A stretch of DNA of 64,000 nt from the NCBI GenBank assembly GCA_034440635.1, contig JAOTON010001696.1, forward strand, positions 124,001 through 188,000. Direction: 5' to 3'. This document shows positions 47,100 to 58,890 of the stretch, piece by piece (the first letter of the stretch is position 1; every line of letters begins with the position of its first letter). The translations under genes were made by a program, and so were the position numbers. Origin of the DNA: Lepas anatifera. Lineage: Eukaryota; Arthropoda; Thecostraca; Lepadidae. The notes beneath the pieces are model-generated. The model worked only from the letters and a program-made list of their open reading frames with translations, ran no database searches and was not told the origin of the DNA.

Positions 47100-50000
47100 C
47101 ATTATTTGAATTCGTTATGCAGAAAAGGTACTGAAGTAAGTTTGAAAATATCCAACTGGTTAGGCGTGATTGCCAATGCACTTCTATCCGGCGGCGATGG
47201 AAGATTTGTGAGTCCACGACAGTATGTAGGCAAGGGTAAATAGATGTTTTATTGCCGACCCTGGCCCTAAATCCAGGTTACTGTGCCAATAGCGCAGCTC
47301 CCAAGAATAGTGGAAGGACCGGTCGTAGCATTGTTTTCTTTTAACCACGGGTACAATTTGAATTTTCCCCGTGAAAATAAAAAAGGGGAGGGGTACATTT
47401 ATACTTGCATTGACGCCCGATTCACAGCGATTTCTGCCGGCTGCCCGTTCGTAGATTGGGTACTGCTAGCGGACTGTGTCTTAGGCAATGCCTTTTTTCC
47501 ATCCCCCCACTGGTACAGGAAAATAGATTCACCATTGAGATCTTATCATTGATACAATGATCTGATCGTTGATATGGTGCCTCGGCCGATCCAGTGGGTA
47601 AATCTGAACCAATCCTAGTGATCCGTGGCAACCGGTGGTACATCTGTATCGGGTTCGACCCCCAACGCGGAAGCTAAATACAAAGGGGAAGGGTGAAAAT
47701 TACCCCGTAATGGAAAGTAGCAGTAAACTATATAGTCAAACAATAGTTGGGCGGGCCCGGCAGTGTCTGAGACGTTCCTGTCTAGGCCAATAGGCAGTGT
47801 CAGAGTTTTGGTTACAAAAGGTTGAATTGATCACGATCGTGTGATTTAGTTGACGTGCAGAGAAGAGAAAATAAGCAAAAATTGTCCATTAGCAGTCTCG
47901 GCCACAGAAATCTTTGACTACAGACAGGCGAAAAAACATCGTAGTGGAGGGATCCCGTCAAATGTAGCTGAGCTCCCTCCAGGGATTTGCGGGCAGTTTC
48001 TAGTCGTGAGGTGGCTTCGTAATAAAGGTAGTTGTCGTTGATGAAACTAATTCCACAGCCAGAGGAGGAGGGATGCATCTAAAGTAGGTCAAGGGGACCA
48101 GAACACAAGTTACCGTTCTCTCAACGAAGTGATGATTCCGATTGATACCTGTCAACTCCAAGGCGCTGGACAGTAGCCTAACCGGCTGAAAGAAGGCGTT
48201 AGCCCAAGAAGCCCTTCAAAACCACTGTCTACGAAATTATGATTATGATTGACACCTGTCGATTCCAAGGCGCTGGGCAGTAGCCTAACCGGCTGAAAGA
48301 AGGCGTTTCCTTCTCCTGGGTGGAAAAGGGTGAGACTGACCGTGGTCTCAATAGCCCAAGAAGCCCTTCAAAACCACTGTCTACGAAATTACGATTATGA
48401 TTGACACCTGTCAACTCCGAGGCGCTGGACAGTAGCCTAACCGGCTGAAAGAAGGCGTTTCCTTCTCCTGGGTGGAAAAGGGTGAGACTGACCGTGGTCT
48501 CAATAGCCCAAGAAGCCCTTCAAAACCGCTGTCTACGAACTTGCGATTATGATTGACACCTGTCAACTCCAAGGCGCTGGACAGTAGCCTAACCGGCTGA
48601 AAGAAGGCGTTTCCTTCTCCTGGGTGGAAAAAGGGTGAGACTGACCGTGGTCTCAATAGCCCAAGAAACCCTTCAAAACCACTGTCTACGAAATTGCAAT
48701 TATGATTGACACCTGTCAACTCCAAGGCGCTGGACAGTAGCCTAACCGGCTGAAAGAAGGCGTTTCCTTCTCCTGGGTGGAAAAGGGTGAGACTGACCGT
48801 GGTCTCAATAGCCCAAGAAGCCCTTCAAAACCACTGTCTACGAAATTGCGATTTTGATTGACGCCTGTCAACTCCAAGGCGCTGGACAGTAGCCTAACCG
48901 GCTGAAAGAAAGCGTTTCCTTCTCCTGGGTGGAAAAGGGTGAGACTGACCGTGGTCTCAATAGCCCAAGAAGCCCTTCAAAACCACTGTCCACGAAATTA
49001 CGATTATGATTGACACCTGTCGACTCCAAGGCGCTGGACAGTAGCCTAACCGGCTGAAAGAAGGCGTTTCCTTCTCCTGGGTGGAAAAGGGTGAGACTGA
49101 CCGTGGTCTCAATAGCCCAAGAAGCCCTTCGAAACCACTGTCTACGAAATAATGATTATGATTGACACCTGTCAACTCCAAGGCGCTGGACGGTAGTCTA
49201 ACCGACTGAAAGAAGGCGTTTCCTTCTCCTGGGTGGAAAAGGGTGAGACTGACCGTGGTCTCGTTAGCCCAATAAGCCCTTCAGAGCCATTTTCCGTGAA
49301 ACATGGGTTGTGGCGTACTGTACACTCGACGAAGGCAGGTCTCTGGGCAGCGGACGGGCCCAGGATCCTATGAGGGAACCAGGTCGAGTGATACAAAAAA
49401 AGAGAGCCCGAGGATTTAATATCGTGAGAGGACCAAGGATGTTTGGCCCCGGGGTCAAGAGAACAGAGAGGATAAGGGATTTTAAGGGCCGGAGGATATG
49501 AGGGCACGAGGATTAGGAAGAAGGGTTGGCCCAGGAAGTAAGAAGGAATTAAGTTTATAGGAAGTGAGGATGGGAGGATTATAAGGGCCAGAGGATACTG
49601 GGGTATAAGGATAAAGCAAATGAAGGCCCAGAGGATGAGGATACGAGGTTTATGAATTTGGGGGCCCAGAGGATGAGGATACAAGGTTTTAAGGTCGAGT
49701 GGAATTTAAGTATGGGGAGTTGGAGATATTGACTCGGGTAACGCGTGCACAAATAGAGTAAAGTTGAAAGAACAGAATAGGTAAGAAAACCTACATTTTT
49801 GCCAGACCAGTCTAGACTGATAACAAGAGCATGGGGAAAGTATGTTCTCTACGTTGTGCCGAACTTTTAGGGAACATTATCAGTACCCGAGTTTGGTTGA
49901 TGTTGTAAGTCCAACCGGTAGGCATCGTCAACCTGCAGGATGACGGAACATCGACATCCTGATTATACCAAGAACCCAAGGTACAACGACATTGAACGCT

Positions 50001-50806
50001 TAGATGGTGTCGAGGGGGAACAAATTAGGGCTTTCACAGTTTCAACGATGGGGAGTAGTGCATGATGCGCAAATGAAGCAGTTGAGAGCATGGATGGACA
50101 TATGAATAAAATAGTTTTAAGGCTCGACAGGGCTAGTGAAAGAGCCGGATCTAAGCATTCATGTTGCAAAAGGGATGATATAAATGTTCATCCAGATAAC
50201 ATCCGGAATGGGATGATTGAGCGAAACTAAAGGGTGTAAACGACGGCATTTTCACCATTACCTCGTAACTGATACAGGAGTAATCTTCATTAAGAAGTAA
50301 CAACGGGGTCGTGAGAGTTAAGACGATCGTGGTACCGCTCCTATGCGGGAAAGCCTGCCAGTCAAAGTAGGTTCAGAACACAAAAAAGCGCAGCTAATAA
50401 CCCACCGATTTGAGACAGGTTAACCCGGAGGGCAAGGTCAACCCGAAAGCCTATAAGGTGACTCAAGCAGCCGGGAGGGGTGGGTCGTTGTAAACCGAAT
50501 CCAGCCCTTGGACTTGTCCAGCGGGGGTTTGGACTGCTGATAGCTTGTGTGTCTGAGCTTACGAAAGCGGTGCAATACCTTCTTGTTGCCTCTCACAATA
50601 TAAATATTTTTGTGTGTTGCGCCCGCAACATGGGCGACCGGCGGAGGCGTGTGCACACCGCCACCAGCGGGACGCGGCACTGCGTATCGCCCGAACGGCG
50701 CGCGCCATCGGCGCGAATCGTCGCCGACCGATGCCGGACGGCCAGCCGACCGTCGCGCGCACCCGACCGCCGCCGCCACGGTCGCCCAGCGGCGCTCCCC
50801 GTCACA
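47100..50806 (+). repeat. 3-prime LTR, 5-prime truncated
   Basis: Matches the plus LTR from 36148 onward to the end GTCACA at 50806, nearly identical apart from a shortened tandem array and small indels (for example in the C run near 47506). The first 1.82 kb of the LTR is missing. Confidence 0.9.
48142..49300. repeat. 152 bp tandem array, shortened copy
   Basis: About seven and a half units. Near 48199 GAAGGCGTT runs directly into AGCCCAAGAAGCC, an internal deletion within a unit that also removes whole units relative to 37191-38710. Confidence 0.9.
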
Positions 50807-50810
50807 GTGA
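50807..50810. repeat. right target-site duplication GTGA
   Basis: Identical to 34321-34324 and directly after the LTR end. Confidence 0.7.
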
Positions 50811-52085
50811 CATTGAGTGGGGGCTGCTAATGACCTCCACTTCTCTTCAAAGTATGTTTTTGTGCGAACGTTTTGCTTTTTTATTTCGCTCATGCCCTCG
50901 AAATCAGCCCCCTTCAAAGTTTTCTACTACAATTCTATTACTGGGCGTACAAATTAATCGCCATCATTGATTGTGCATATAAAATTTACCATTTTTGGCG
51001 GGCTCTCAGCGCTAAATCAAAACTGGCTTCCTCACAAAAATGATATCAAAGAAACACTCACTCTGTCCCATGTCCATTAAACAGAGCGCGTTGAATTTTT
51101 TAGGAATTGGGCAAACACTAGAGCCATATTTGCCGGTCCTCGACGACGCTTGGGTGCTAACCAAGGTTCCTGCCAGTGTTTTGCCGATCACGATCTGCAA
51201 ATTCGCCGTGATCATTGTAGGCCCCCGTTTTTCTTTTGAAATGAAAGTTTTAATGAGTAAGATAGATAATGGTACAAATTATATGCCTAAGAATGTCCCA
51301 CTAAGCTCCGCATATAGCCGAAAGCAACATGTCCCGGTAGAATGGCTGCCTTTCCGTAATTATATATGTAATATATATGTAACGGCCCGTATGGAAAATC
51401 GGCCCGTTTGCAAACGGGCCGGGCTAGCCCATTTGTAAACGGGCCAAATAGCCTATATTACAACAGAAAAATAAAGTAATACTCAATAACTATGTCGAGT
51501 TCGAGAGGGGGACAATATTACCAATTGTTTTTAACTGTTCTCTCAGAGCCTGCTCAGGCACCAGTGCAATGCTGAAGGTGGCCCGTTCCTATCCAATTGC
51601 CCTCTTCTTGGGCGCTCAAATGGTAAAATCGCGAGGTTAGATTATAAAAGAGCCCATTGAAAACACACCGAATAATCAACCATATTGGTGTCTCATTAGA
51701 CAGGGGACCACGTCCTGGCTGGATTATTCCGAGGACTGAAATATTATTTGGCCTGAGTGATGCTGAACGTACGTATTTTTTCTTTCCATCCATGACTATT
51801 GAATGAAGTATAAGATACAAATATCCAGAGTTTATCGCGAAGCTTTCATGACAGGAATGTCGATTTTGATCTCATATGATGGTTGCGTCATTAGAAAAAT
51901 TTATCCAATGAACGCATGGATGAGCTTCGCTACTCCATTTAACTAATTGCAACCAGAAATTTAAGCCGATATCCATAAAATGGGAAGAATCTAAAGGAGG
52001 GCAATACAAATATAATTTTTTTACCCCATTCACTACTCGTTGACAGAGAAAGAAAATCAACCGGAGGTAGTCAACTGTGATGAAC
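50811..52085. other. unassigned sequence right of the giant LTR element
   Basis: Frame 51040-51438 (+), 132 codons, is open but has no domain and runs into a palindromic repeat. Nothing else is recognised. Confidence 0.5.
51382..51445. repeat. cluster of GGCCCGT/ACGGGCC palindromes
   Basis: GGCCCGTTTGCAAACGGGCC at 51401-51420 is a perfect 20-base palindrome. GGCCCGT precedes it at about 51384, and GGGCTAGCCC then AAACGGGCC follow, giving alternative pairings. Confidence 0.85.
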
Positions 52086-52544
52086 TTAAAGGGGATGTGG
52101 CACCTTGGTCGAATCCTGGAATTTAGTGAAATTAGGCGTACTTTTAGCCGAAAATAATGAAACCACTCACGATTTCTCTGCAAAATGCTCAATAAGCTCA
52201 ATATTTTGTTTTTAAAAATACTCCTCTAGGAAAATAAATAAATATCTGCATGTGGATGATGTCATGATCTGGCAACCACTACCATAATTGAAATGCTTCA
52301 AGGGCTTCGATTGGCTGATGTTCATCGTGACGTCAGCATATGTCGTCACACCAGCAGCTCACAACAATGGCCGCCGGCGACGGGGGGCTGAGGGGGGCTG
52401 ATGTCAGGTAGGTTTTAGCTTTTTTTCTACGGAAATGTCGAGTTCCAAGACAAATGAAATATGGAGCACCGGGTTTTCCGACCTGCTTTACAACTTAGCT
52501 ATCTCAGTTAAAATCACGTTATGAAGGTGCCACATTCCCTTTAA
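52086..52544. mobile_element. 459 bp MITE with TTAA target duplication
   Basis: Left TTAAAGGGGATGTGGCACCTT, right AAGGTGCCACATTCCCTTTAA: inverted repeats of about 17 bases flanked by TTAA on both sides. The interior includes TGACGTCA (about 52328) and an ATG followed by a donor-like CAGGTAGGT. It is unrelated by eye to families A-E and G. TTAA fits piggyBac- or Kolobok-type mobilisation. Confidence 0.82.
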
Positions 52545-52728
52545 CTCGGAAGTCCAAGAAATCAAATAGTTAACTGTAAACATTCAGTGACGTCTACAAA
52601 ATCAAAACTAATACACTGCCGAACACCCCCGATTTCATCTTTATATTATTCAGCTTATTTTTGTGTTTTCAGTTCATACTTTTGTGCGTGTGTGGAACGA
52701 CAATCCTATCCTTTCTTCCTCGTTATCC

Positions 52729-53726
52729 TTAACACACGCCCCGCTGGGGGCGAAATTCGCCCCCTGGTTTTCCCCATATAACGCAAACACGAAGAAACGC
52801 AGAGCAACAAAACTCACAGTACATTATCCATAATCAATTTTACGCATCTGACAACATTCTTTAGGTCAGATCATGTCAGGTCAAGGAGATATCCAAGGTC
52901 CAGCGACCAAGTCAAACCCTAAAATCACGAGTTTGAAGCAGCACCTAAGGAACATCTACCAACCCATCAGTTTGAAACTTTCACGATATGATAAGGTCAT
53001 CAGGGCCTAAAAATCTGCTATCTCTGAATTTCGATATTTTTGACCTAAGGTGAGGTCAATTTTTTGGTCACCCCATTATTTCTATGGTTAAAAATTGAAA
53101 GGGCTCGTTTTCAGTAAATACTGGATAGATAAAGCAAAAAATCCTCACACTGTGTGTTCTTATCATGATATCGACAATAAAGTTGAGTTTTTGACTATCT
53201 GACCTCTCAAAGGTCATGTCAGGTCACAGGAGCATACAGTAATTGTTTTGCCAATAACTTCTCACTGAATTGAGATAAAGCTCTTATCTTACTTGCATTG
53301 TGCCTTATATTGTCACGGGGAGTCGATTGATATGCAACATGACAATACCAGGCCACCATGTGACCCTGACCTAGCTCAAGGTCAGGTTATTTTCACAATT
53401 TGACCTAGCAAGGTCATTCAATTCACATAATGAGGGGAATCCAATGATGCATAAATATTTGCTCTAGCTATGCTGAGTAAATGTCTAGAGGTAGAAACGT
53501 ACACTGCCCCGTTGTAAGCTTATGGAACCTTCTCTGACCTATGCTGACCTCAATAATGACCTGACATAGAAATACTTTCTATAATTTCTCTTCGTCTCGT
53601 CAATAGCTTTCGAACACCGTCCGTCATTTTCCTTTAGCTTTTCTGGGAAATGAGATACGGTGGGGACGACAAACGCCACCCCTGCGGGGCGCGTCATGCC
53701 AGGGACCCCAGCGGGGCGCGTGTTAA
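52729..53726 (+). mobile_element. family D TTAA element, full length
   Basis: TTAACACACGCCCCGCTGGG to CCCCAGCGGGGCGCGTGTTAA, 998 bases. The left subterminal motif is GGGGCGAAATTCGCCCC, a palindrome. Many AGGTCA/TGACCT words inside. It is the reference copy for the split element at 25345-27172. Confidence 0.9.
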
Positions 53727-54170
53727 ACTATCTGTAGGCAGCGAGTGCATGTACCTTGGGCAGCAGCGACCCCTTCAGGCAGTATCCCACCCTCCTTTAC
53801 CCTCATCTATCCTAATCATTATCCTCTCCTTTCGTAGTCATCACTTTACGTCCATTACGACGGCGTTTGAAAATCCACCGTATGCGTGGAAGTGTTGCAA
53901 CAAATACAGTCACCCGGTGCCTTTACCCGACTTCCATTTCATGTTTACTTATGTGCGACCTGCGCCGCACCACACCGCCCGCTGACGCCCGCACCGAGAG
54001 GCAGTATAAACAAGTGAGCGCTTGGAATCTAATTAGAAGCTACATAAAATATTTTGTAATTCATTATAAGCTTTTGAGCGCTACGTGCTACCAACTCCTG
54101 CTGTTCTTGCGGGAGATCAGTACCATACACAATTATTTCGAGCTTGTTTGAATTTGTGAGTATAATTATA
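53727..54170. other. unassigned sequence
   Basis: No feature recognised; frame 53650-53985 (+) starts inside the family D end and has no domain. Confidence 0.5.
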
Positions 54171-55020
54171 TTAACACGCGCATTGACAAGGGCGGACACC
54201 CGCCCCTTGAGTTTTTTGGAGACAACATAAAAATGGCGGCGCGTAGCGCCGCTGTAATTGGCATGCCTTTTTCTGACCATTTTGACAATTTGTTTTCTTC
54301 AAAAATTTTAGGTTAGTTCATGTCAGGTCCGGTCACCAGTATAGGTCAAGTGACCTAACCTAAACAAGTTTAAGATAGCATAAGTCGCAACAGGGTGAAC
54401 TTATTCGATTGAAACTCATATCGCATAATGGGCCCACAGAGTTCTCTAAAATATTTTCCGGTATTTTTTATATCGATGACCTATGGTCAGGTACGAGCCA
54501 TGAACTCTCCATTGGAAATGCATAGGAAAATGGTTTTAACTAAATAACTTAGTTATGGATTGTGATAGTGTTTATTTTAGCTTCATTAGATTGGCCCTGT
54601 ATTTGCAGTTCTAATGATATGCATTTTGACCTAATTTGACCTTGACTTGATCTCAGGTTAGGTCAAATGTCTTATTTGACCTGATTTGACCTAGTAAGGT
54701 CATATTATATATCATTCGATTCAACTTGCTGCGAGGATTCCAATGATCTTAATTGTTTTGCTCTATCTTTACTTGCTGTGATGTAATGACCGAAAATCTT
54801 CATTTACATGTTATCCCCCATGAAGGCAGGTTCTGACCTCTAGTAACCTTAAATGTGACCTGACAAAAAAAGGATTAAAATATTTTGATGGTGACCTGGA
54901 TGGGGCACCGAACACCGTTTACCGTTTTTCGCTACCTAGTGTGGTTCTCGAGATCTTAGGGGGGGCGGGTACCCCCATCAAAGCGAAGGTGGCTCAGACC
55001 TCCGTCAATGCGGGTGTTAA
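54171..55020 (+). mobile_element. family A TTAA element, full length
   Basis: TTAACACGCGCATTGACAAG to CGTCAATGCGGGTGTTAA, 850 bases. The terminal palindromes are mutated (GGCGGACACCCGCC; GGCGGGTACCCCC). Shares its right TTAA with the following family E element. Confidence 0.9.
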
Positions 55021-56218
55021 CCTTCGCCCGGGTGGGAGGTCTTTTTAGAACCCCCTCGGGTTTTTCCAAAGTGACTAAAAACAGCGGCGCGCAGCGCCGC
55101 CAAACGTGGTCTAGCTGTTCCTTCATCCTTTTTACATCTTCCTGAAAATTTTGGCTCAAGGTCATATCAGGTCACGTCACCAGGCCAGGTGAAGTGACCT
55201 CACCTAAAAATACTTAGGACCGCATAACTAAAAGAAAAGTTAATCGATCAAGTTGAAACTCATACCACATATTGGGCCTACTAGGAGCTACAACATTTGT
55301 TCCGGGATTTTTGATATTGGTGACCTAAGGTCATGTGCAGAGCATGACCTCCCCATTGTAAATACATGGGGAAAATCACAAAATGTGCTTTTTTCAGTAA
55401 GTATGGATGGAATCAACTTCAAACATCGGTTGTGACTTGCTCTTAGACCATTTCTGAAGCTGATGCCAAAAATTTTGACTTCTGACTTTTAAAAGGTTAC
55501 CTTAGGTCAAGTAAACATTTTTTGGTGTTTTTCTCTATAAATTTTGAAGAAACTAGGATAGAGGTTTTATTTTGTCACCAAAGTGTTTGTATAGTCACTG
55601 GAAATCAAATGATATACGTCATGACTATACCAGGTCAAGTTGGGTCAAACCGTTGACCTGGGTCAGGTCAAATTCTTAAATTTGTTACCTGGCATAGCAA
55701 TATCATATATCATCCGATTTGTATTGACGAGAGGATTGCAATGGTGCATAAACTATGGCTGTATCTTGTTTAATTTGGAAGCTATTAGCGAAAAAGTAAA
55801 CGCCCTTATGCATAGGTGGCTATGGACATTCCCAAGAATATGCCCAATATTTAGTGACCTGTAGCTCCCTAGGCTTTGACCTGACACGAAAGTGAATGCC
55901 ACTGCAATAAAAGTGCTTCTCAAGACTTTCGAATGGTGTTGGAAAGATGTTTCTAGCTATCAAAGTTTCTGAGATATATGAGGTTTTCTTAGTACACCTC
56001 ATATTAGCGATTTTGACCTATTTTGACCTCTGGTGACCTTGATATTGACCTGACAAGAAAAATCACTGAAAATATTTTCGATATCATTTTCGAAGAGCTT
56101 TCGATTGCCGTCTTGCGCTTTTTTCTAGCTCTCTTAGTCTTTGAGATCGTGGGGGTCTTTTTAGCCCCCCCCCCACCAGGGCGAAGGTGGCTCGTACCCG
56201 CCACCGGGCAAGGGTTAA
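55017..56218 (+). mobile_element. family E TTAA element, full length
   Basis: TTAACCTTCGCCCGGGTGG to CCACCGGGCAAGGGTTAA, 1202 bases. The longest AGGTCA-bearing family here. GGGTCTTTTTAG-type words occur near both ends, and CAGCGGCGCGCAGCGCCGC forms a hairpin near 55083. Contains AGGTCATATCAGGTCACGTCACC, and TGACCTAAGGTCA-type palindromes. No coding domain. Confidence 0.85.
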
Positions 56219-56710
56219 CACGCGCATTGACGGAGGGCGGGTACCCGCCCCCCCTCGGGTTTTTCGAAGAGAGTAGAAAAACGGCGGCGCGTAGCGCCAC
56301 CGTACTTGGCATACCCTTTTTCCTCATCATTTTTACAACTTCAGTGAAAATTTTAAGGTTAGGTCATCTCAGGTCAGGTCACCAGTACAGGTCAAGTGAC
56401 CCGACCTCAACAAAAGTTTAAGATAGCATAAGTCGGAGCAGGGTGAACTTATCCAATTGAAACTCATATCACATAATGGCCCCACCGAGTTCTCTAAACT
56501 ATGTTTCGGTATTTTTGATATCGATGACCTAAGGTCAGGTACGAGGCATGACGTCTCCATTGGAAATGCATGGGAAAAATGGTTTTTACGGAATAACTCA
56601 GTAATGGATGGTGATAGAGCATTTATTTTAGCTGCATTAGACTCGCCTGGGCTTTCTAATGATATGTATTTTATATAATTTGACCCTGACCTGACCTCAG
56701 GTCAGGTCAG
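56215..56710 (+). mobile_element. family A element, 3-prime truncated
   Basis: Starts at the TTAA shared with family E (TTAACACGCGCATTGACGG) and follows family A to TGACCTGACCTCAGGTCAGG; similarity ends at about 56710 where LINE-like sequence begins. Confidence 0.85.
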
Positions 56711-57540
56711 AATACAATACATACTCAGAATACAACTTTCCCTTTTTGGTCCAATTGAAGAATATCTGGGGCTGTGAAGCTCCAAAGAGGGTGGCTACTT
56801 CTTTTCGAAACATTTTTGTTTTACGGTCCTATTTTTAATACTCTGCGAAAGGCGATTCCATGCTTCAACAGTACTGGGGAGGAATGAGTTTCCAAAACCT
56901 GATGTTTTGTGCGGAGGTTGCGTCCTCCTTTCACTATTTCTTAGGGATCTACTCGTAGTATTCTGCCTTTTTAAGGGTAAATTATTTTTGTACAATGGGG
57001 CGTTTTGGCTGTTTAGAAGCTTGAGGAAAATACTAGTTTGTGAATTTTTCTACGATTTTCTAAACATTCCCAGCCAAGATCTTGTTCTAATTTGTCAGTT
57101 GGACTGCAAGAGTGAGTCCAAGTCACCAATGTTTAGGCCCGGCTCTGTAGTCGTTCGAGTCTGAGTGCGTCATATGTCGTGATGTGTCCGTCGAAGACAA
57201 TATCGCAATAGTCGAAGTGAGTTATTATTTAGGTCTTATAAATCTTATCCAGATAAGTTCTTGACAAAAATCGACCTACGGGGTAAATAAAACTAAGGGT
57301 TACGTTTACTTTATCATTGGTTTATATGCTCCTTGTATGTACCTCAAGCCTTTCCAAAATGTTAGATCCAAATGCATGTGCTTATCTTTTACAGGTCTTA
57401 GCTGTCCGCCGAAGGTAAGTCCTAGCTCCCTTATATCAGTCACCGGTCCCAGGGGAGGGTTGTCATGATAAATGTCCTCTGGCTTCATCTGGACGAAATA
57501 TGGTTTTTGCTTTATGGGTATTTTTACCTCAGTAGGTTTA
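56711..57540 (-). pseudogene. LINE reverse-transcriptase C-terminal fragment
   Basis: Minus-strand relic of a non-LTR retrotransposon ORF2. In order: about 57520-57306 (VQMKPEDIYHDNPPL, then VTDIRELGLTFGGQL, matching the usual v.DLGv.f...L block after the catalytic region); about 57238-57153 (THFDYCDIVFDG and YDALRLERLQSRA, matching the H.DYCd.v.dg...lERLQ.RA block of Jockey/CR1-like LINEs); and 56995-56795 (GFGNSFLPSTVEAWNRLSQ, the common C-terminal F.P..v..WN.L block). Stops and frame changes separate the blocks, so it is dead. The 3-prime end with TGTATTGTATTCTG abuts a truncated family A element at 56710. The catalytic YxDD part is absent. Confidence 0.85.
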
Positions 57541-58482
57541 CATTACTCGTTATTTGTTTTCCCAATTCTGCTTACGGTATTGTGCTTTCAAGTACCGCTT
57601 TTTGCAGTGATAATGGCTGTACCAGAATTGTACAATTGGCGCTGAATATGCAAAAACTTTAAAAATGTCTTAGTTTGTAGACAATCGGAAAAAACATTGG
57701 GCGCTGCGGGAAGTTTGGGGGAGCCATGACCCGGATACCTCCGCCGTGGCACCGGCGGTGAGCATCGATTGCTTTATTTTGTAATGCATTCAAGACAAGT
57801 TGGTTTGTAACCATGCTGGCGCAACTGGCTAGACGGCGAAACAGACATTCTGATTGGTCGTAGTTGTAGGCTCTTGTACGCTGATAGGTCAGTGCTTGAG
57901 GGCCTACCACGACAGTGCAGCTATAACAGCGATCCGCAGCCTGTAGCAGGGTTACATCAACAGCAGTCCCGCAGACATGGACTGGCAGGCTGTTCCCCCA
58001 GCTGAGGTGCGTATACACTCTCTACGCCTTCCTGCATTCGAGTAGTTTTTCAGTTGATTTATATATGATGATCCACGAAATAATTTAGACTTACCTTGGT
58101 TTCAAGCGATTGTTGCAAATGAAGAGGCTCTCGACATTCTTGATGAAATCTTCTCTCGCTGGTAGCCCTTTCTTAGGCACGGCTCGGGTGCAGATATCAG
58201 CGAAAAATCAAATCCTATCAAGCTTTGTTGTGATTTGAATCTTTGTAATTGATCAAGGCCATAGAATCCTTGGACAGTTTAAGTCAACGCAAATGACAAA
58301 TTTTCAAAAGATAAAACAGAGCTAGTTATTCATAATAACATCATAATGTTGAATGATCTGACCTTAAGTGGTAAGTTTCCGTGTTTGTCTGTATTTTTAG
58401 GATCTTTTGATACCAGGCAATGTCCGAAATACTGGTAAGGAAACCCTCTGTGTATTTTCATAAATAGGGAAGGATAAGTGGG
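57541..58482. other. unassigned sequence
   Basis: The first 120 bases may be more LINE. Frame 57659-58018 (-) is open for 119 codons without a recognised domain. Confidence 0.45.
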
Positions 58483-58486
58483 TATA

Positions 58487-58544
<58 letters not shown>
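58483..58544. repeat. (TA)n microsatellite
   Basis: About 60 bases of TA repeat with one C interruption, directly before a family C end. Confidence 0.97.
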
Positions 58545-58547
<3 letters not shown>

Positions 58548-58555
58548 GTTGGGGT

Positions 58556-58890
58556 TTAACCGACGCCCCGGTGGGCCTCCGAGCTACTTTCGCCATGGTG
58601 GGGGTGTTTGAACGTACCTCCCCTCAAACTCCGCCCCTGTGCGGAATAGGGAAAAAAGCGAACACTGGTGAAACGCTCATACAAATTCATGACGAAACCA
58701 TATTAGTCACTTTTTAGTTCAGGTCAATATTGAGGTCAGGACAGGTCAAAGAAGGTGACATTTTGAGCAGAGTTTTTGGACTCTAGCATCGGACAGATTT
58801 GAGTTAGATTTATTTTCAGACGTCGAATCGAATTATGTATAACATGACCATACAAGGTAAAAACTTGCCTGAGGTCAGGCCATTTTGACC
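58556..58890 (+). mobile_element. family C element, 3-prime truncated
   Basis: TTAACCGACGCCCCGGTGGG, GGGGTGTTTGAACG and AGGTCAATATTGAGGTCA as in the full family C copies. Similarity ends near 58890. Confidence 0.8.

Larger units (their letters stand above)
34325..50806 (+). mobile_element. giant LTR retrotransposon derivative with an inverted middle
   Basis: A single 16.48 kb insertion bounded by TGTAAGG...GTCACA and GTGA duplications. Order on the plus strand: complete LTR (34325-40204), first eight bases after the LTR (CAAATGGC), then an inverted block (40213-47099) made of LTR 5-prime part, internal region and LTR 3-prime part, then a 5-prime-truncated plus LTR (47100-50806). Read on the minus strand the inverted block is LTR 3-prime part, primer binding site, internal DNA, purine-rich tract, LTR 5-prime part, the order of an LTR element. 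No gag, protease, reverse transcriptase or integrase is seen, so it is a non-autonomous (LARD-like) element. An assembly artefact is possible, but the matching duplication at the outer ends argues against it. Confidence 0.75.

Noticed and set aside
52367..52407. First exon of a host gene
   Set aside because: It lies entirely inside a TTAA MITE and no downstream exon is recognised.
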